Shown here one piece after another: positions 1 to 8,466 of a stretch of 58,420 bases of DNA. The notes beneath the pieces were generated by a model. The model saw only the letters and a list, made by a program, of their open reading frames with translations, made no database searches and had not been told where the DNA came from. The position numbers and the translations under genes were made by a program. The first letter of the stretch is position 1, and each line of letters begins with the position of its first letter. The DNA is from CAZNFR01 sp964572225 (GTDB lineage: Bacteria; Bacteroidota; Bacteroidia; Bacteroidales; GCA-2748055), in the NCBI GenBank assembly GCA_964572225.1, contig CAZNFR010000014.1, positions 1 through 58,420 of the forward strand. Direction: 5' to 3'.

Positions 1-31
1 TAATTAACCATCGCAATAGTAGCCCGAAAAA

Positions 32-39
32 CAAATCTA
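32..39 (-). promoter_or_regulatory. Candidate -7 element of a divergent gene leaving the left edge
   Basis: On the minus strand this reads TAGATTTG, an exact TAnnTTTG match. A minus-strand ATG lies at 11-9, about 21 bases downstream, but only three codons remain in the window, so no gene can be called. The rest of 1-267 holds no other recognisable feature except the gcvT promoter candidate. Confidence 0.3.
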
Positions 40-214
40 GGACTTTGAGAATTGAAAACGTACTTTAGGATTAACTATTTCTTCATTAAAATTAGCCATA
101 AAAAATTGGGGGGCTATTATATAGGTCTGTCAATCTGCATCATACTTTCTCCAGGAAAAATTTTCGCCCAGTTTAACCATGTTTACCAACAATTTCATAT
201 CCGGTAAAAAATAA

Positions 215-222
215 TACTTTTG
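215..222 (+). promoter_or_regulatory. Candidate gcvT promoter, -7 element
   Basis: TACTTTTG matches the Bacteroidota -7 consensus TAnnTTTG exactly and lies 45 bases before the gcvT start. No clear TTTG -33 box is seen at the usual distance. Confidence 0.5.
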
Positions 223-267
223 TGTAATTTTTAAATTATTTTATTACTTCAAAAAACAACAAGCCCC

Positions 268-1356
268 ATGAACCGGACAATTTTTTACGAGATCCATCGC
301 AGATCCGGCGGAAAAATGATTGAATTTGCAGGTTTTGAAATGCCTGTAGAATACAGCGGTGTAAAAAACGAACATAACGCAGTGCGAAAAGCTGCAGGTC
401 TCTTTGATGTTTCTCATATGGGAGAATTCTGGGTTGAAGGAGATAAGGCAAGAAATTTTGTGCAAAGGATGACCACCAATGATGTTGATCTTCTGGAACC
501 AGGAAAGGCCCAATACAGCTGTTTTCCAAATGGAAGAGGAGGTATCGTGGATGATCTGTTGGTTTACTGTATGGATAAAAACCGGTATCTTCTTGTAGTC
601 AATGCTGCCAACATCGAAAAAGACTGGAAATGGCTCACTGGCAATAACCAGGAAAACGCCATTTTGCGAAATGAATCCTCGGAGTACTCTCAGCTCGCTC
701 TCCAGGGACCAAATGCAGGAAAGATACTACAAAAGATTACCGACATAGAGTTGAAAACTGTTAAAAATTTTCGTTTTGTCTCCGGAAAGGTCGGCTCGGC
801 AAAGGATGTGATTCTATCCAATACCGGGTACACCGGGGCCGGAGGTTTCGAACTCTATTTTCGAAATACTGAAGGGACCGGAATTTGGGAAGATATTATG
901 GAAGCTGGAAGTGAGCTTGGAGTTATCCCTGCAGGATTGGCTTCCAGAGATACACTCAGATTGGAAATGGGCTATTGCCTTTATGGAAACGACATAACCG
1001 ATGAGACCTCACCTATGGAAGCCGGACTGGGTTGGATAACAAAGTTCACGGATAATAATCATTTTATTGACAGAGAAGTGTTTGAGCGTCAGAAAGAAGA
1101 AGGTGTGAGCCGCGATCTGATCGGCATTGAAATGCTGGAGCGTGCTATCCCTAGGAATGGTTATACAATCCTGAGTCTTCATGGAGAGGAAATTGGGGTT
1201 GTAACCTCAGGTACCCTTTCACCACTCATTGATAAGGGTATAGGTATGGGGTATATAAGGCGTCCTTTTTCTACTCCTGGAACTGAGTTAAGAGTACAAA
1301 TCAGAAACAAACAGATCGGAGCCAGAGTCGTCAAACCTCCTTTCATCAAAAGTTAG
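268..1356 (+). CDS. gcvT: Aminomethyltransferase, T protein of the glycine cleavage system
   Basis: Encodes a 362-residue folate-binding GcvT. In the glycine cleavage complex it takes the aminomethyl group from the lipoylated H protein, releasing ammonia and forming 5,10-methylene-tetrahydrofolate. The N-terminus (FAGFEMPVEY, then DVSHMGEF) is typical, and the GGIVDDLLVY segment carries the conserved catalytic aspartate (Asp95/96). The C-terminal barrel is complete and the length is normal for the family. The ATG at 268 gives the expected start shortly before the YEIHRRSG segment. The genes for the P, H and L proteins are not in the window. comB follows after 4 bases, so the two are probably co-transcribed. 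Together with serC and serA downstream this places the gene in serine/glycine/one-carbon metabolism. Identification is very secure. Confidence 0.97.
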   Translation: MNRTIFYEIHRRSGGKMIEFAGFEMPVEYSGVKNEHNAVRKAAGLFDVSHMGEFWVEGDKARNFVQRMTTNDVDLLEPGKAQYSCFPNGRGGIVDDLLVYCMDKNRYLLVVNAANIEKDWKWLTGNNQENAILRNESSEYSQLALQGPNAGKILQKITDIELKTVKNFRFVSGKVGSAKDVILSNTGYTGAGGFELYFRNTEGTGIWEDIMEAGSELGVIPAGLASRDTLRLEMGYCLYGNDITDETSPMEAGLGWITKFTDNNHFIDREVFERQKEEGVSRDLIGIEMLERAIPRNGYTILSLHGEEIGVVTSGTLSPLIDKGIGMGYIRRPFSTPGTELRVQIRNKQIGARVVKPPFIKS

Positions 1357-1360
1357 AGTC

Positions 1361-2083
1361 ATGAAAAAGATCGGTAGAAAAGTTGAGGTATGCCTTTCTC
1401 CGGCCCTTTATAAGTATTTCCAAAATCCTTCCGCCATTACTGTTGTTGTTGATGTATTAAGGGCGTCTTCTGCAATCGTAACCGCGTTTATGAATGGCGC
1501 AGTCAGGATTATACCTGTGGGAACTCTCGAAGAAGCAAGCGCCATGAAAGACAAAGGATTTATGGTTGCAGCGGAAAGAGATGGGATTGTAAGGGATTTT
1601 GCAGATTTCGGCAATTCACCGTATAATTTTACGGCAGAAAGGGTACAGAACAATGATATTGTTTACTCCACAACCAATGGAACTCAGGCGATTCAACTTG
1701 CCTCCAGCAGTCATCAGGTGCTTGTAGGGGCATTCCTTAACCTGGGTGCAATTGCCGGCTATCTGAAGGAAAAGGATCGGGATGTCCTCATTCTCTGTGC
1801 CGGATGGAAAAATAAATTCAACCTTGAAGACACCCTCTTTGCGGGTGCCCTTTCAGACACTCTTCTCGAAACTGAAAATTTTTATACCATTTGCGATTCA
1901 ACGCTTGCCTCACAGGATCTTTGGAAACTTGCAAAAAAAGATCCCTTTGACTATATTCAAAAAGCAGCACAGAGAGACAGACTGCGAAAAAACAAACTTG
2001 ATGATGTGATTGAGTATTGCCTGGAAATGGATATCACTTCGGTAATTCCGGTACTAAAAGAAAATTACCTTGTCAAATTATAG
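1361..2083 (+). CDS. comB: ComB-family phosphatase (2-phosphosulfolactate phosphatase-like)
   Basis: A 240-residue member of the ComB family (Pfam 2-ph_phosp). In methanogens ComB is a Mg-dependent enzyme that dephosphorylates 2-phosphosulfolactate during coenzyme M synthesis. Family hallmarks seen are VDVLRASS near residue 30, the AERDG segment, the STTNGTQA motif, and LCAGWKNKFNLEDT near residue 145. Most bacteria with this family make no coenzyme M, and no comA or sulfolactate genes are visible here, so the true substrate is unknown. It starts 4 bases after gcvT and ends 127 bases before serC, so a role with a phosphorylated three-carbon acid in serine metabolism is conceivable but is only inference. 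Family assignment is strong; substrate is open. Confidence 0.85.
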   Translation: MKKIGRKVEVCLSPALYKYFQNPSAITVVVDVLRASSAIVTAFMNGAVRIIPVGTLEEASAMKDKGFMVAAERDGIVRDFADFGNSPYNFTAERVQNNDIVYSTTNGTQAIQLASSSHQVLVGAFLNLGAIAGYLKEKDRDVLILCAGWKNKFNLEDTLFAGALSDTLLETENFYTICDSTLASQDLWKLAKKDPFDYIQKAAQRDRLRKNKLDDVIEYCLEMDITSVIPVLKENYLVKL

Positions 2084-2210
2084 CTGTTGCGAAAGGATAT
2101 TGTGAAATAATTAACAATTCATGATTATTTACCAACGATTGTCATTTTATCACTTTCGATTCAGTAATAATTTCTAATTTTATGCTTCAAACTCAAACTA
2201 ATTAAACCAA

Positions 2211-3287
2211 ATGGCAATGAAAAAACATAACTTTTATGCTGGGCCCTCCATCCTTTCCTCCTACACCATTGAAAACACGGCAAAAGGAATTCTGGATCTC
2301 AATGAAAGCGGACTATCCGTAATGGAAATATCACACAGAAGCAAGGATTTCGATAAAATAATCAAGGAAGCTCAAAGTCTCTTTGTGGAATTACTGGATA
2401 TTCCGGCAGTCTATTCTGTACTTTTCCTTCAGGGAGGTGCTAGTTTGCAGTTTTGTATGGTTCCCTATAATTACCTTTCTAAAAAAGCAGCCTATCTGGA
2501 TACCGGATCCTGGGCATCAAAAGCCATTAAAGAAGCCAAACTTTTCGGGGAAGTTGAAGTTGTAGGAAGTTCAAAGTCAAGTACTTATAACTATATTCCC
2601 AGAGATTATAAGGTTCCGGTAGATTCTGATTACTTCCATATCACTACCAACAATACTATCTATGGCACTGAAATAAAGGAGGATATTAACAGTCCGGTCC
2701 CACTGGTTGCCGACATGTCTTCCGATATATTCAGCCGCCCAATGGATATCTCCAAATACGATCTTATTTACGGAGGTGCCCAAAAAAATCTGGCCCCTTC
2801 AGGACTTACTTTCGTTATTGTTAAAAACTCAAGCTTAGGTAAGGTTGACCGGGCCATTCCTACTATGCTTAATTATCAGACCCATGTTGAAGGGGAATCT
2901 TTGTACAATACCCCCCCTGTTGTGGCAATTTATGCTGCACTTCACACTCTCCGCTGGTACAAGCAACAAGGGGGTGTCGAAGCCATGCATAAAATAAATC
3001 TTGAAAAAGCCGGCATTTTATACGATGAAATTCTCAGAAATAAGCTTTTCAAACCTACTGTGGCAAAAGAGGAAGACCGTTCAATCATGAATGTGACCTT
3101 TATCATGGAGGAAGATTACCTTGAGAAAGAAAGTGCATTTCTTGAGTTTGCCACCTCTAAGGGAATGATTGGCCTCAAAGGTCACCGTTCAGTAGGTGGT
3201 TTCAGGGCTTCTATTTATAATGCCATGCCTGTGGAAAGTGTGCAGGCACTGGTTGATACAATGAGGGAATTTGAATCCAAACTATAA
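2211..3287 (+). CDS. serC: Phosphoserine aminotransferase
   Basis: Encodes a 358-residue class V PLP-dependent aminotransferase that converts 3-phosphohydroxypyruvate plus glutamate to 3-phosphoserine, the second step of serine synthesis. It may also act in PLP synthesis, as SerC does elsewhere. The NFYAGPS start, the LFLQGGAS loop, the TTNNTIYGTE segment and the PLP lysine in GGAQKNLAPSG (Lys192) are all present, and the C-terminal GHRSVGGFRAS segment is complete. The ATG at 2211 gives MAMKKHNF; a second in-frame ATG at 2217 is equally possible. There is no Shine-Dalgarno sequence, as usual for this phylum. serA follows after 11 bases, forming a serC-serA-DUF1015 operon. Confidence 0.97.
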   Translation: MAMKKHNFYAGPSILSSYTIENTAKGILDLNESGLSVMEISHRSKDFDKIIKEAQSLFVELLDIPAVYSVLFLQGGASLQFCMVPYNYLSKKAAYLDTGSWASKAIKEAKLFGEVEVVGSSKSSTYNYIPRDYKVPVDSDYFHITTNNTIYGTEIKEDINSPVPLVADMSSDIFSRPMDISKYDLIYGGAQKNLAPSGLTFVIVKNSSLGKVDRAIPTMLNYQTHVEGESLYNTPPVVAIYAALHTLRWYKQQGGVEAMHKINLEKAGILYDEILRNKLFKPTVAKEEDRSIMNVTFIMEEDYLEKESAFLEFATSKGMIGLKGHRSVGGFRASIYNAMPVESVQALVDTMREFESKL

Positions 3288-3298
3288 ATCCTACTGAC

Positions 3299-4222
3299 AT
3301 GAGTAAAATATTGGTTGCCACGGTTAAGCCATTCTCCAAACAGGCTGTTGATAGTATCCGGGAAGTTGTAAGAAATTCCGGAAATGAATTCGACCTTCTC
3401 GAAAAATATTCCTCCCAGGAGGAATTGATAGAGAGAGCAAAAAAAGCAGATGCCCTAATTATTAGAAGTGATATCATTGACAGGCATGTGATTGAATCCT
3501 GTCCAAACCTGAAAATTGTAGTCAGGGCAGGGGCAGGATATGATAACGTAGACCTTGAGGCTTCAACAGAAAAAGGGGTGGTGGTTATGAACACGCCCGG
3601 TCAAAATTCTAATGCAGTTGCCGAACTCGTCTTTGGAATGCTTATCTTTCTGAACAGAAACGGATTTACTCCAAAAAGTGGGATCGAACTCAGGAACAAA
3701 AAAATCGGCATCCATGCCTACGGCTATGTGGGAAGGATCGTAGGTCTGATCGCAAAGGGTTTTGGTATGAAAGTATATGCATATGATCCATTTATTGATA
3801 AAGTACTTATCGAAAATGATGGGATCAAATATGAATCCTCTGCGAAAGATCTGTATAGCAAATGTCAATACATCTCCCTTCATATTCCTGCAAATGCGGA
3901 AACCCGGAAATCCATCAATCTGGATTTACTCTCAAGTATGCCCGAGGGGGCCACACTTGTCAATACTGCAAGGAAGGAAGTTATTGATGAAGATTCCCTG
4001 CTTGAAATGTTCCGATCCCGCCCCGATTTCAGATACTTATCGGACATAGCTCCGGATTGTGCCGCAGATATTGAGCAGGAATTTGAAGGACGCTATTTTT
4101 TCACTCCAAAAAAAATGGGCGCACAAACTGCAGAAGCGAATCTGAATGCGGGAGTTGCCGCCGCTAAACAAATTGTTAATTTCTTTGGCAGTGGAGACAC
4201 TACCTTTCAGGTAAACAAATAA
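3299..4222 (+). CDS. serA: D-3-phosphoglycerate dehydrogenase, short lysine-type
   Basis: A 307-residue D-2-hydroxyacid dehydrogenase without an ACT or ASB regulatory domain, expected to oxidise 3-phosphoglycerate to 3-phosphohydroxypyruvate with NAD as the first step of serine synthesis. Substrate-domain motifs VRAGAGYDNVD and NTPGQNSNAVAE and the catalytic-arginine region VNTARKEVID are seen. The nucleotide loop reads AYGYVG, so the first glycine of the usual GxGxxG is replaced by alanine. Where most family members have the catalytic histidine (PHxGA), this protein has a lysine (TPKKMGAQT, Lys271). That pattern is the type IIIK phosphoglycerate dehydrogenase described from Entamoeba and Bacteroidota, so it is a known variant and not damage. 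It lies 11 bases after serC and 16 before the DUF1015 gene. Confidence 0.93.
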   Translation: MSKILVATVKPFSKQAVDSIREVVRNSGNEFDLLEKYSSQEELIERAKKADALIIRSDIIDRHVIESCPNLKIVVRAGAGYDNVDLEASTEKGVVVMNTPGQNSNAVAELVFGMLIFLNRNGFTPKSGIELRNKKIGIHAYGYVGRIVGLIAKGFGMKVYAYDPFIDKVLIENDGIKYESSAKDLYSKCQYISLHIPANAETRKSINLDLLSSMPEGATLVNTARKEVIDEDSLLEMFRSRPDFRYLSDIAPDCAADIEQEFEGRYFFTPKKMGAQTAEANLNAGVAAAKQIVNFFGSGDTTFQVNK

Positions 4223-4238
4223 AAATCTTTGGTTTAAT

Positions 4239-5486
4239 ATGGCTATTATTAAAGCATTTAAGGGATACAGGCCTCCCGTTGATAAAGTTTTACATGTTGC
4301 ATCCAGACCTTACGATGTTCTCAATTCAACAGAAGCAAGAAAAGAAGTGGAAGGAAATCCCTGGTCCTTCCTTCATGTAGTTAAGCCGGAAGTAGACCTG
4401 CCCGAGAATGTAGATCTGCACTCCGATTCAGTATACCAAAAAGGGAAAGAAAATCTGGACAAATTAATTCGGGAAGGCTTCTTTAAGCAGGATGAAAAAG
4501 ATATGCTGTATATCTATGCCCAGACCCTGTGGGGAAAAACCCAATATGGAATTGTAGCCTGCGCTGCCGTTGAAGATTATATGAAGAATGTAATCCGGAA
4601 GCATGAACTTACAAGACCAGATAAGGAAGAGGACCGAATGAATCACATTCGTGTAACCAATTTTAATGCCGAACCTGTGTTTTTTGCCTATCCTTCACAC
4701 AAAGGACTGGATGAGATTGTAAAGGGGATAACCAGTCAGTCACCGGTATATGATTTTACCACCGAGGATGGAGTAACCCACCAACTGTGGACGGTACACG
4801 AAGAGGATAAAATTCGGGAAATAATAGCCCTATTTTCAATTGATATTCCTTATACCTATGTTGCCGATGGACACCACCGTACTGCTGCTGCCGCACTGGT
4901 TGGGAATGAAAGAATGAATAACAATCCGGATCACACAGGAAATGAAGAGTATAACTACTTTCTGGCGGTCCATTTTCCTTCAGATCAGCTCACGATTATT
5001 GATTATAACCGGGTAATCAGGGACCTCAACGGTCTGTCGGAAGAGGATTTTCTCGCAAAGCTGGAACATAGTTTTATTGTTGAGAAAAAGGGCATGGAGC
5101 TTTACAAACCCGTTAGCGTCCATAATTTCTCCATGTATCTTTCCGGAAACTGGTATTCCCTTACTGCAAGAGAAGATACCTACGATGATAATGATCCTAT
5201 CGGATGTCTTGATGTAACCGTACTATCCGAACAGATCCTGGATCCCATTCTGGATATTACCGATCTTAGAAAATCAAACAGAATTGACTTTGTGGGAGGA
5301 ATTCGGGGCCTGGGTGAACTAAAATCAAGAGTGGATTCCGGGGAGATGAAAGTTGCATTTGCTTTATTTCCTGTATCCATGAAACAACTCATGGATATCG
5401 CAGACACAGGGAACATTATGCCACCGAAAACGACCTGGTTTGAGCCTAAACTCAGAAGCGGACTGGTGATCCACTCTCTGGAATAA
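4239..5486 (+). CDS. DUF1015 family protein, possible serine-linked phosphotransferase
   Basis: A 415-residue DUF1015 protein with no signal peptide or membrane segment, so cytosolic. Conserved blocks seen are RPYDVL near residue 23, KHELTRPDKEEDR at 121-133, the VADGHHRTAAA segment at 208-218, and a C-terminal MPPKTTWFEPKLRSGL block. The biochemical role of the family is not established. The DGHHR motif resembles the nucleotide-binding signature of the ParB/sulfiredoxin fold, which includes the free-serine kinases SerK and SbnI. Position as the third gene of a serC-serA operon supports a job in serine metabolism. That is inference; the family call itself is secure. It converges on mdh with only 8 bases between the stop codons. 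Confidence 0.88.
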   Translation: MAIIKAFKGYRPPVDKVLHVASRPYDVLNSTEARKEVEGNPWSFLHVVKPEVDLPENVDLHSDSVYQKGKENLDKLIREGFFKQDEKDMLYIYAQTLWGKTQYGIVACAAVEDYMKNVIRKHELTRPDKEEDRMNHIRVTNFNAEPVFFAYPSHKGLDEIVKGITSQSPVYDFTTEDGVTHQLWTVHEEDKIREIIALFSIDIPYTYVADGHHRTAAAALVGNERMNNNPDHTGNEEYNYFLAVHFPSDQLTIIDYNRVIRDLNGLSEEDFLAKLEHSFIVEKKGMELYKPVSVHNFSMYLSGNWYSLTAREDTYDDNDPIGCLDVTVLSEQILDPILDITDLRKSNRIDFVGGIRGLGELKSRVDSGEMKVAFALFPVSMKQLMDIADTGNIMPPKTTWFEPKLRSGLVIHSLE

Positions 5487-5494
5487 TAAACAAA

Positions 5495-6430
5495 CTACCA
5501 GATATTAAGTGTTTTAAGAAAGGAAATGTTATCACTTACTCCCTTTGCGGACAGGTTGACCATTTCCTTTTCTTCTTCATCCAGTTCAATCTCAAGAATG
5601 TCTTCAATTCCGTATTTTCCCAGTTTAACCGGAACCCCAAAATAAATGTCATGGAGACCGTATTCCCCCTCAAGATATGCGGAGCATGGAAAATATCGTT
5701 TCTGGTTCCTTAATATTGCCTCCACCATCCGGGCTGTTGCGTAACCGGGTGCATACCACGCAGATTTTCCCATTAAATTCACCAGTTCACCCCCACCCTG
5801 CCGTGTACGATTTATTATTTCGTCAACTTTTTGCTTCGACAATAATTGTGACACTGGTACTCCGCTTAAGGTAGTATACTTCATCAGAGGAACCATATGA
5901 TCTCCATGCCCTCCCAAGGTGATGGCCTGTATATCTTTAACCGAGCAATCAAGTTCATCTGCCAGAAAGGAACGGTACCTTGCGGTATCAAGCAAACCTG
6001 CCATACCAATTACCTTTTCAGACGGAATTCCTGCAGTTTTATAGGCCACATAGGTCATTGCATCAAGGGGATTGGAGACCACTATTAATATGGCATCAGG
6101 AGAATACTTCATAATATTCCTGGTAACATTGTGTACAATCCTGGCATTTGCCGTTAATAGATCCTCACGGTTCATCCCAGGTTTTCTTGCAAGACCAGAA
6201 GTAATGATAACCACGGAAGAATCTGCGGTGGCTTCATATTGATCAGTAACGCCTACAGTGCGTGTGTCAAATAAGGCAAGTGGGCCCATCTGATTAATAT
6301 CCAGGGCCTTTCCTTCAGCCAGACCTTTTATAACGTCCAGTAGGACAACAGAGGTCCCTATTTCCTTCTCCGATAATATATTGGCAGCCGTTGCTCCCAC
6401 ATTTCCCGCTCCGACAACAGTAATTTTCAT
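5495..6430 (-). CDS. mdh: Malate dehydrogenase, LDH-like type
   Basis: Encodes a 311-residue NAD-dependent malate dehydrogenase interconverting malate and oxaloacetate. The sequence opens with a Rossmann motif GAGNVGA and the DVIKGLAEGKA segment. TSGLARKPGM carries the mobile-loop arginines that select a dicarboxylic acid over lactate, VSNPLDAMTYV follows, and the catalytic histidine sits in LGGHGDHMVP near residue 175. I chose the ATG at 6430, which places MKITVVGAG at the N-terminus; the ATG-less upstream extension to 6460 adds 10 residues that the family lacks. The gene is alone on the minus strand. With ppdK, pckA and pyk nearby it fits a PEP-oxaloacetate-malate branch toward succinate, as in fermenting Bacteroidia. 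Confidence 0.96.
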   Translation of the reverse strand: MKITVVGAGNVGATAANILSEKEIGTSVVLLDVIKGLAEGKALDINQMGPLALFDTRTVGVTDQYEATADSSVVIITSGLARKPGMNREDLLTANARIVHNVTRNIMKYSPDAILIVVSNPLDAMTYVAYKTAGIPSEKVIGMAGLLDTARYRSFLADELDCSVKDIQAITLGGHGDHMVPLMKYTTLSGVPVSQLLSKQKVDEIINRTRQGGGELVNLMGKSAWYAPGYATARMVEAILRNQKRYFPCSAYLEGEYGLHDIYFGVPVKLGKYGIEDILEIELDEEEKEMVNLSAKGVSDNISFLKTLNIW

Positions 6431-6676
6431 GAATCGTATTTTAAACCGGGTCCCCGTCACTCAATCATGCCCATTTAATTGGCAAAAACAACTATTCCCG
6501 GTTAAACAAGCTGCAATTATACTTATTTATTTCCTATTTTACAGCCAGGACAATTCTATTTTTGTGTTAAATATCCTGAAGCAGGGATGGGTCCACTTCA
6601 TCTCCGGATGATCATGGAATTGTCCAAAACAGCTAAGGAACCCATGTTATTCCCTTCCGCTTTAAACCATTTTTAT

Positions 6677-6684
6677 TAATTTTG
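6677..6684 (+). promoter_or_regulatory. Candidate yggS promoter, -7 element
   Basis: TAATTTTG matches TAnnTTTG exactly. It ends only 13 bases before the TTG start at 6698, so the transcript would have a very short leader of roughly 5-8 bases. Confidence 0.5.
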
Positions 6685-6697
6685 AAAAAAAATCATT

Positions 6698-7366
6698 TTG
6701 AATAAAGAAAACTACCGGAAACTAAAAAGAGAATTACCACAGTCCGTAAAACTAATTGCAATCTCCAAAACTAAGTCCGCTGAAGAAATCCTGGAGATCT
6801 ATGATCTGGGACACAGGGATTTTGGTGAGAATAAGGTTCAGGAGCTTGTTGCAAAACAGGAATCCCTACCCGGGGATATACAGTGGCATATGGTTGGCCA
6901 TCTCCAAAGAAATAAGGTAAAATATATTGCGGGTTTTGTTAACCTGATCCATTCTGTTGATAGTCTGAAACTTCTCAGGGAAATAAACAAAGAAGGGAGA
7001 AAGTTAAACCGGAAAATTCAATGTTTGTTGCAAATACATATCGCAAAAGAAGTTACAAAATTCGGTTTTTCTGAAGAAGAGGTATATTCTATGCTAAAGG
7101 CAGATGATTTTAAATCATTAAACTTTGTGAATATCAAGGGACTGATGGGAATGGCAACCTTTACGGATGATGAAGAACAGGTTAAGGCAGAATTTCATTA
7201 TCTTTCAGGTCTCTTTAACCAATTGAAGGAGGATTTCTTCCGGAACATACCTGATTTCAATGAACTATCCATGGGAATGACCAGCGACTATCCTGTCGCA
7301 TTAAAAGAAGGAGCAACCATGATAAGGATTGGAAGTCTGATTTTTGGAGAAAGAAACTACCATTAA
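6698..7366 (+). CDS. yggS: YggS/PROSC family PLP homeostasis protein
   Basis: A 222-residue single-domain alanine-racemase-fold protein that binds pyridoxal phosphate and controls free PLP levels rather than catalysing a known reaction. The PLP lysine is in AISKTK (Lys24). FGENKVQE, WHMVGHLQRNK, HSVDSLKL, GLMGMATF, SMGMTSDYPVAL and the C-terminal TMIRIGSLIFGER are all diagnostic. The only workable start is the TTG at 6698: an in-frame stop lies at 6683-6685 and the next in-frame ATG is far inside the fold. A -7 element sits almost directly upstream, suggesting a nearly leaderless mRNA. The dihydroorotate-dehydrogenase-like gene begins 15 bases after its stop, so the two form an operon. Confidence 0.95.
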   Translation: MNKENYRKLKRELPQSVKLIAISKTKSAEEILEIYDLGHRDFGENKVQELVAKQESLPGDIQWHMVGHLQRNKVKYIAGFVNLIHSVDSLKLLREINKEGRKLNRKIQCLLQIHIAKEVTKFGFSEEEVYSMLKADDFKSLNFVNIKGLMGMATFTDDEEQVKAEFHYLSGLFNQLKEDFFRNIPDFNELSMGMTSDYPVALKEGATMIRIGSLIFGERNYH

Positions 7367-7381
7367 CTTAATATTTATTTC

Positions 7382-8359
7382 ATGGCAAATCTTCAAACCA
7401 GCTACGCAGGACTTAAGCTTAGAAATCCTTTTATCATAAGCAGTTCAGGACTTACCAGCTCGATTGAAAGAATACGTAAACTTGATTCCTTTGGGGCTGG
7501 TGCTATCGTATTAAAATCGCTATTCGAAGAACAAATTCTTTTCGAGATAAGCGATTTAATGGAATCTTCCGATTATCCCGAAGCACTGGATTACATCAAA
7601 ACATATACTACTGATAACCAGGTAAGTGACTATCTGTCCCTGATCCGCGAAGCGAAAAAAGTATCCACCGCACCAATTATTGCAAGTGTAAACTGTGTTT
7701 CCAGTTTCGGTTGGATGGACTTTGCAAAGAAAATCGAAGAAGCAGGTGCTGATGCACTTGAGGTCAACATTTTTATTTTGCCAATTGACAAGGAAAAAGA
7801 CGGAAAGGACTATGAAATCCTGTACTATGAAATTTTGGATGGTCTAAAAAAAAGACTGGCTATTCCCATCATTTTTAAGCTGGGCTCTCATTTTACCAAT
7901 CCCACCTACATGGTTAATCAGCTTTATTACCGCAAAGCTTCTGCTGTAGTTCTTTTTAACCGTTTTTATGCTCCCGATATAGATCTGGAAGATATGAGTA
8001 TGGGTAGTGCAGAAGTATTTAGTTCCCCAGCGGATCTGAGAAATACCCTGCGTTGGGTGGGTATTATTTCGAGTGAAGTGAAAAAAATTGATATTTCGGC
8101 CTCCACCGGAGTACATTCCGGCGAAGCAGCCATTAAACTTCTGCTTGCTGGCGCAACCACCATGCAGTTGTGCTCCGTTCTCTATAAAAATGGTTTGGAA
8201 TATCTGACAGAAATCATCGATAAACTGGAATCCTGGATGATCGAAAAGAAATATAATTCCATAGATGAATTCCGAGGAAAGTTTAGCTATAAGAGATTAG
8301 AAGATCCCACCATTTACGAAAGAGCTCAATTTATGAAATACTTTTCGAAATATCATTAG
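7382..8359 (+). CDS. Dihydroorotate dehydrogenase-like flavoprotein of unknown substrate
   Basis: A 325-residue TIM-barrel protein of the dihydroorotate dehydrogenase-like group. N-terminal LRNPFIISSSGLT and the C-terminal STGVHSGEAAIKLLLAGATTMQLCSVL resemble the FMN phosphate-binding end of class 1 DHODs. The catalytic region differs from true PyrD: where PyrD has a cysteine-containing NxSCPN-type segment, this protein has EVNIFILP, so it is probably not the pyrimidine enzyme. The family is widespread in Bacteroidota as a second DHOD-like gene without an assigned reaction. Its place directly behind the PLP protein YggS is the only functional hint. The gene converges on the TPR gene at 8467; the 107 bases between them show only a weak inverted repeat. 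Confidence 0.85.
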   Translation: MANLQTSYAGLKLRNPFIISSSGLTSSIERIRKLDSFGAGAIVLKSLFEEQILFEISDLMESSDYPEALDYIKTYTTDNQVSDYLSLIREAKKVSTAPIIASVNCVSSFGWMDFAKKIEEAGADALEVNIFILPIDKEKDGKDYEILYYEILDGLKKRLAIPIIFKLGSHFTNPTYMVNQLYYRKASAVVLFNRFYAPDIDLEDMSMGSAEVFSSPADLRNTLRWVGIISSEVKKIDISASTGVHSGEAAIKLLLAGATTMQLCSVLYKNGLEYLTEIIDKLESWMIEKKYNSIDEFRGKFSYKRLEDPTIYERAQFMKYFSKYH

Positions 8360-8466
8360 GTAGTTCCTGTCCTTCTTTTTGTTATTGTTTTATCCCTTGC
8401 AAAATCCAAGGAAGCTAAAATCAGTTGGCTAAGGAAGTAATTATGGGAAGAAGAGCTTAACCAGGA

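Noticed and set aside
8395..8411. Short inverted repeat (CCTTG/CAAGG) between the DHOD-like and TPR genes
   Set aside because: Five pairs and no T-tract; expected by chance.
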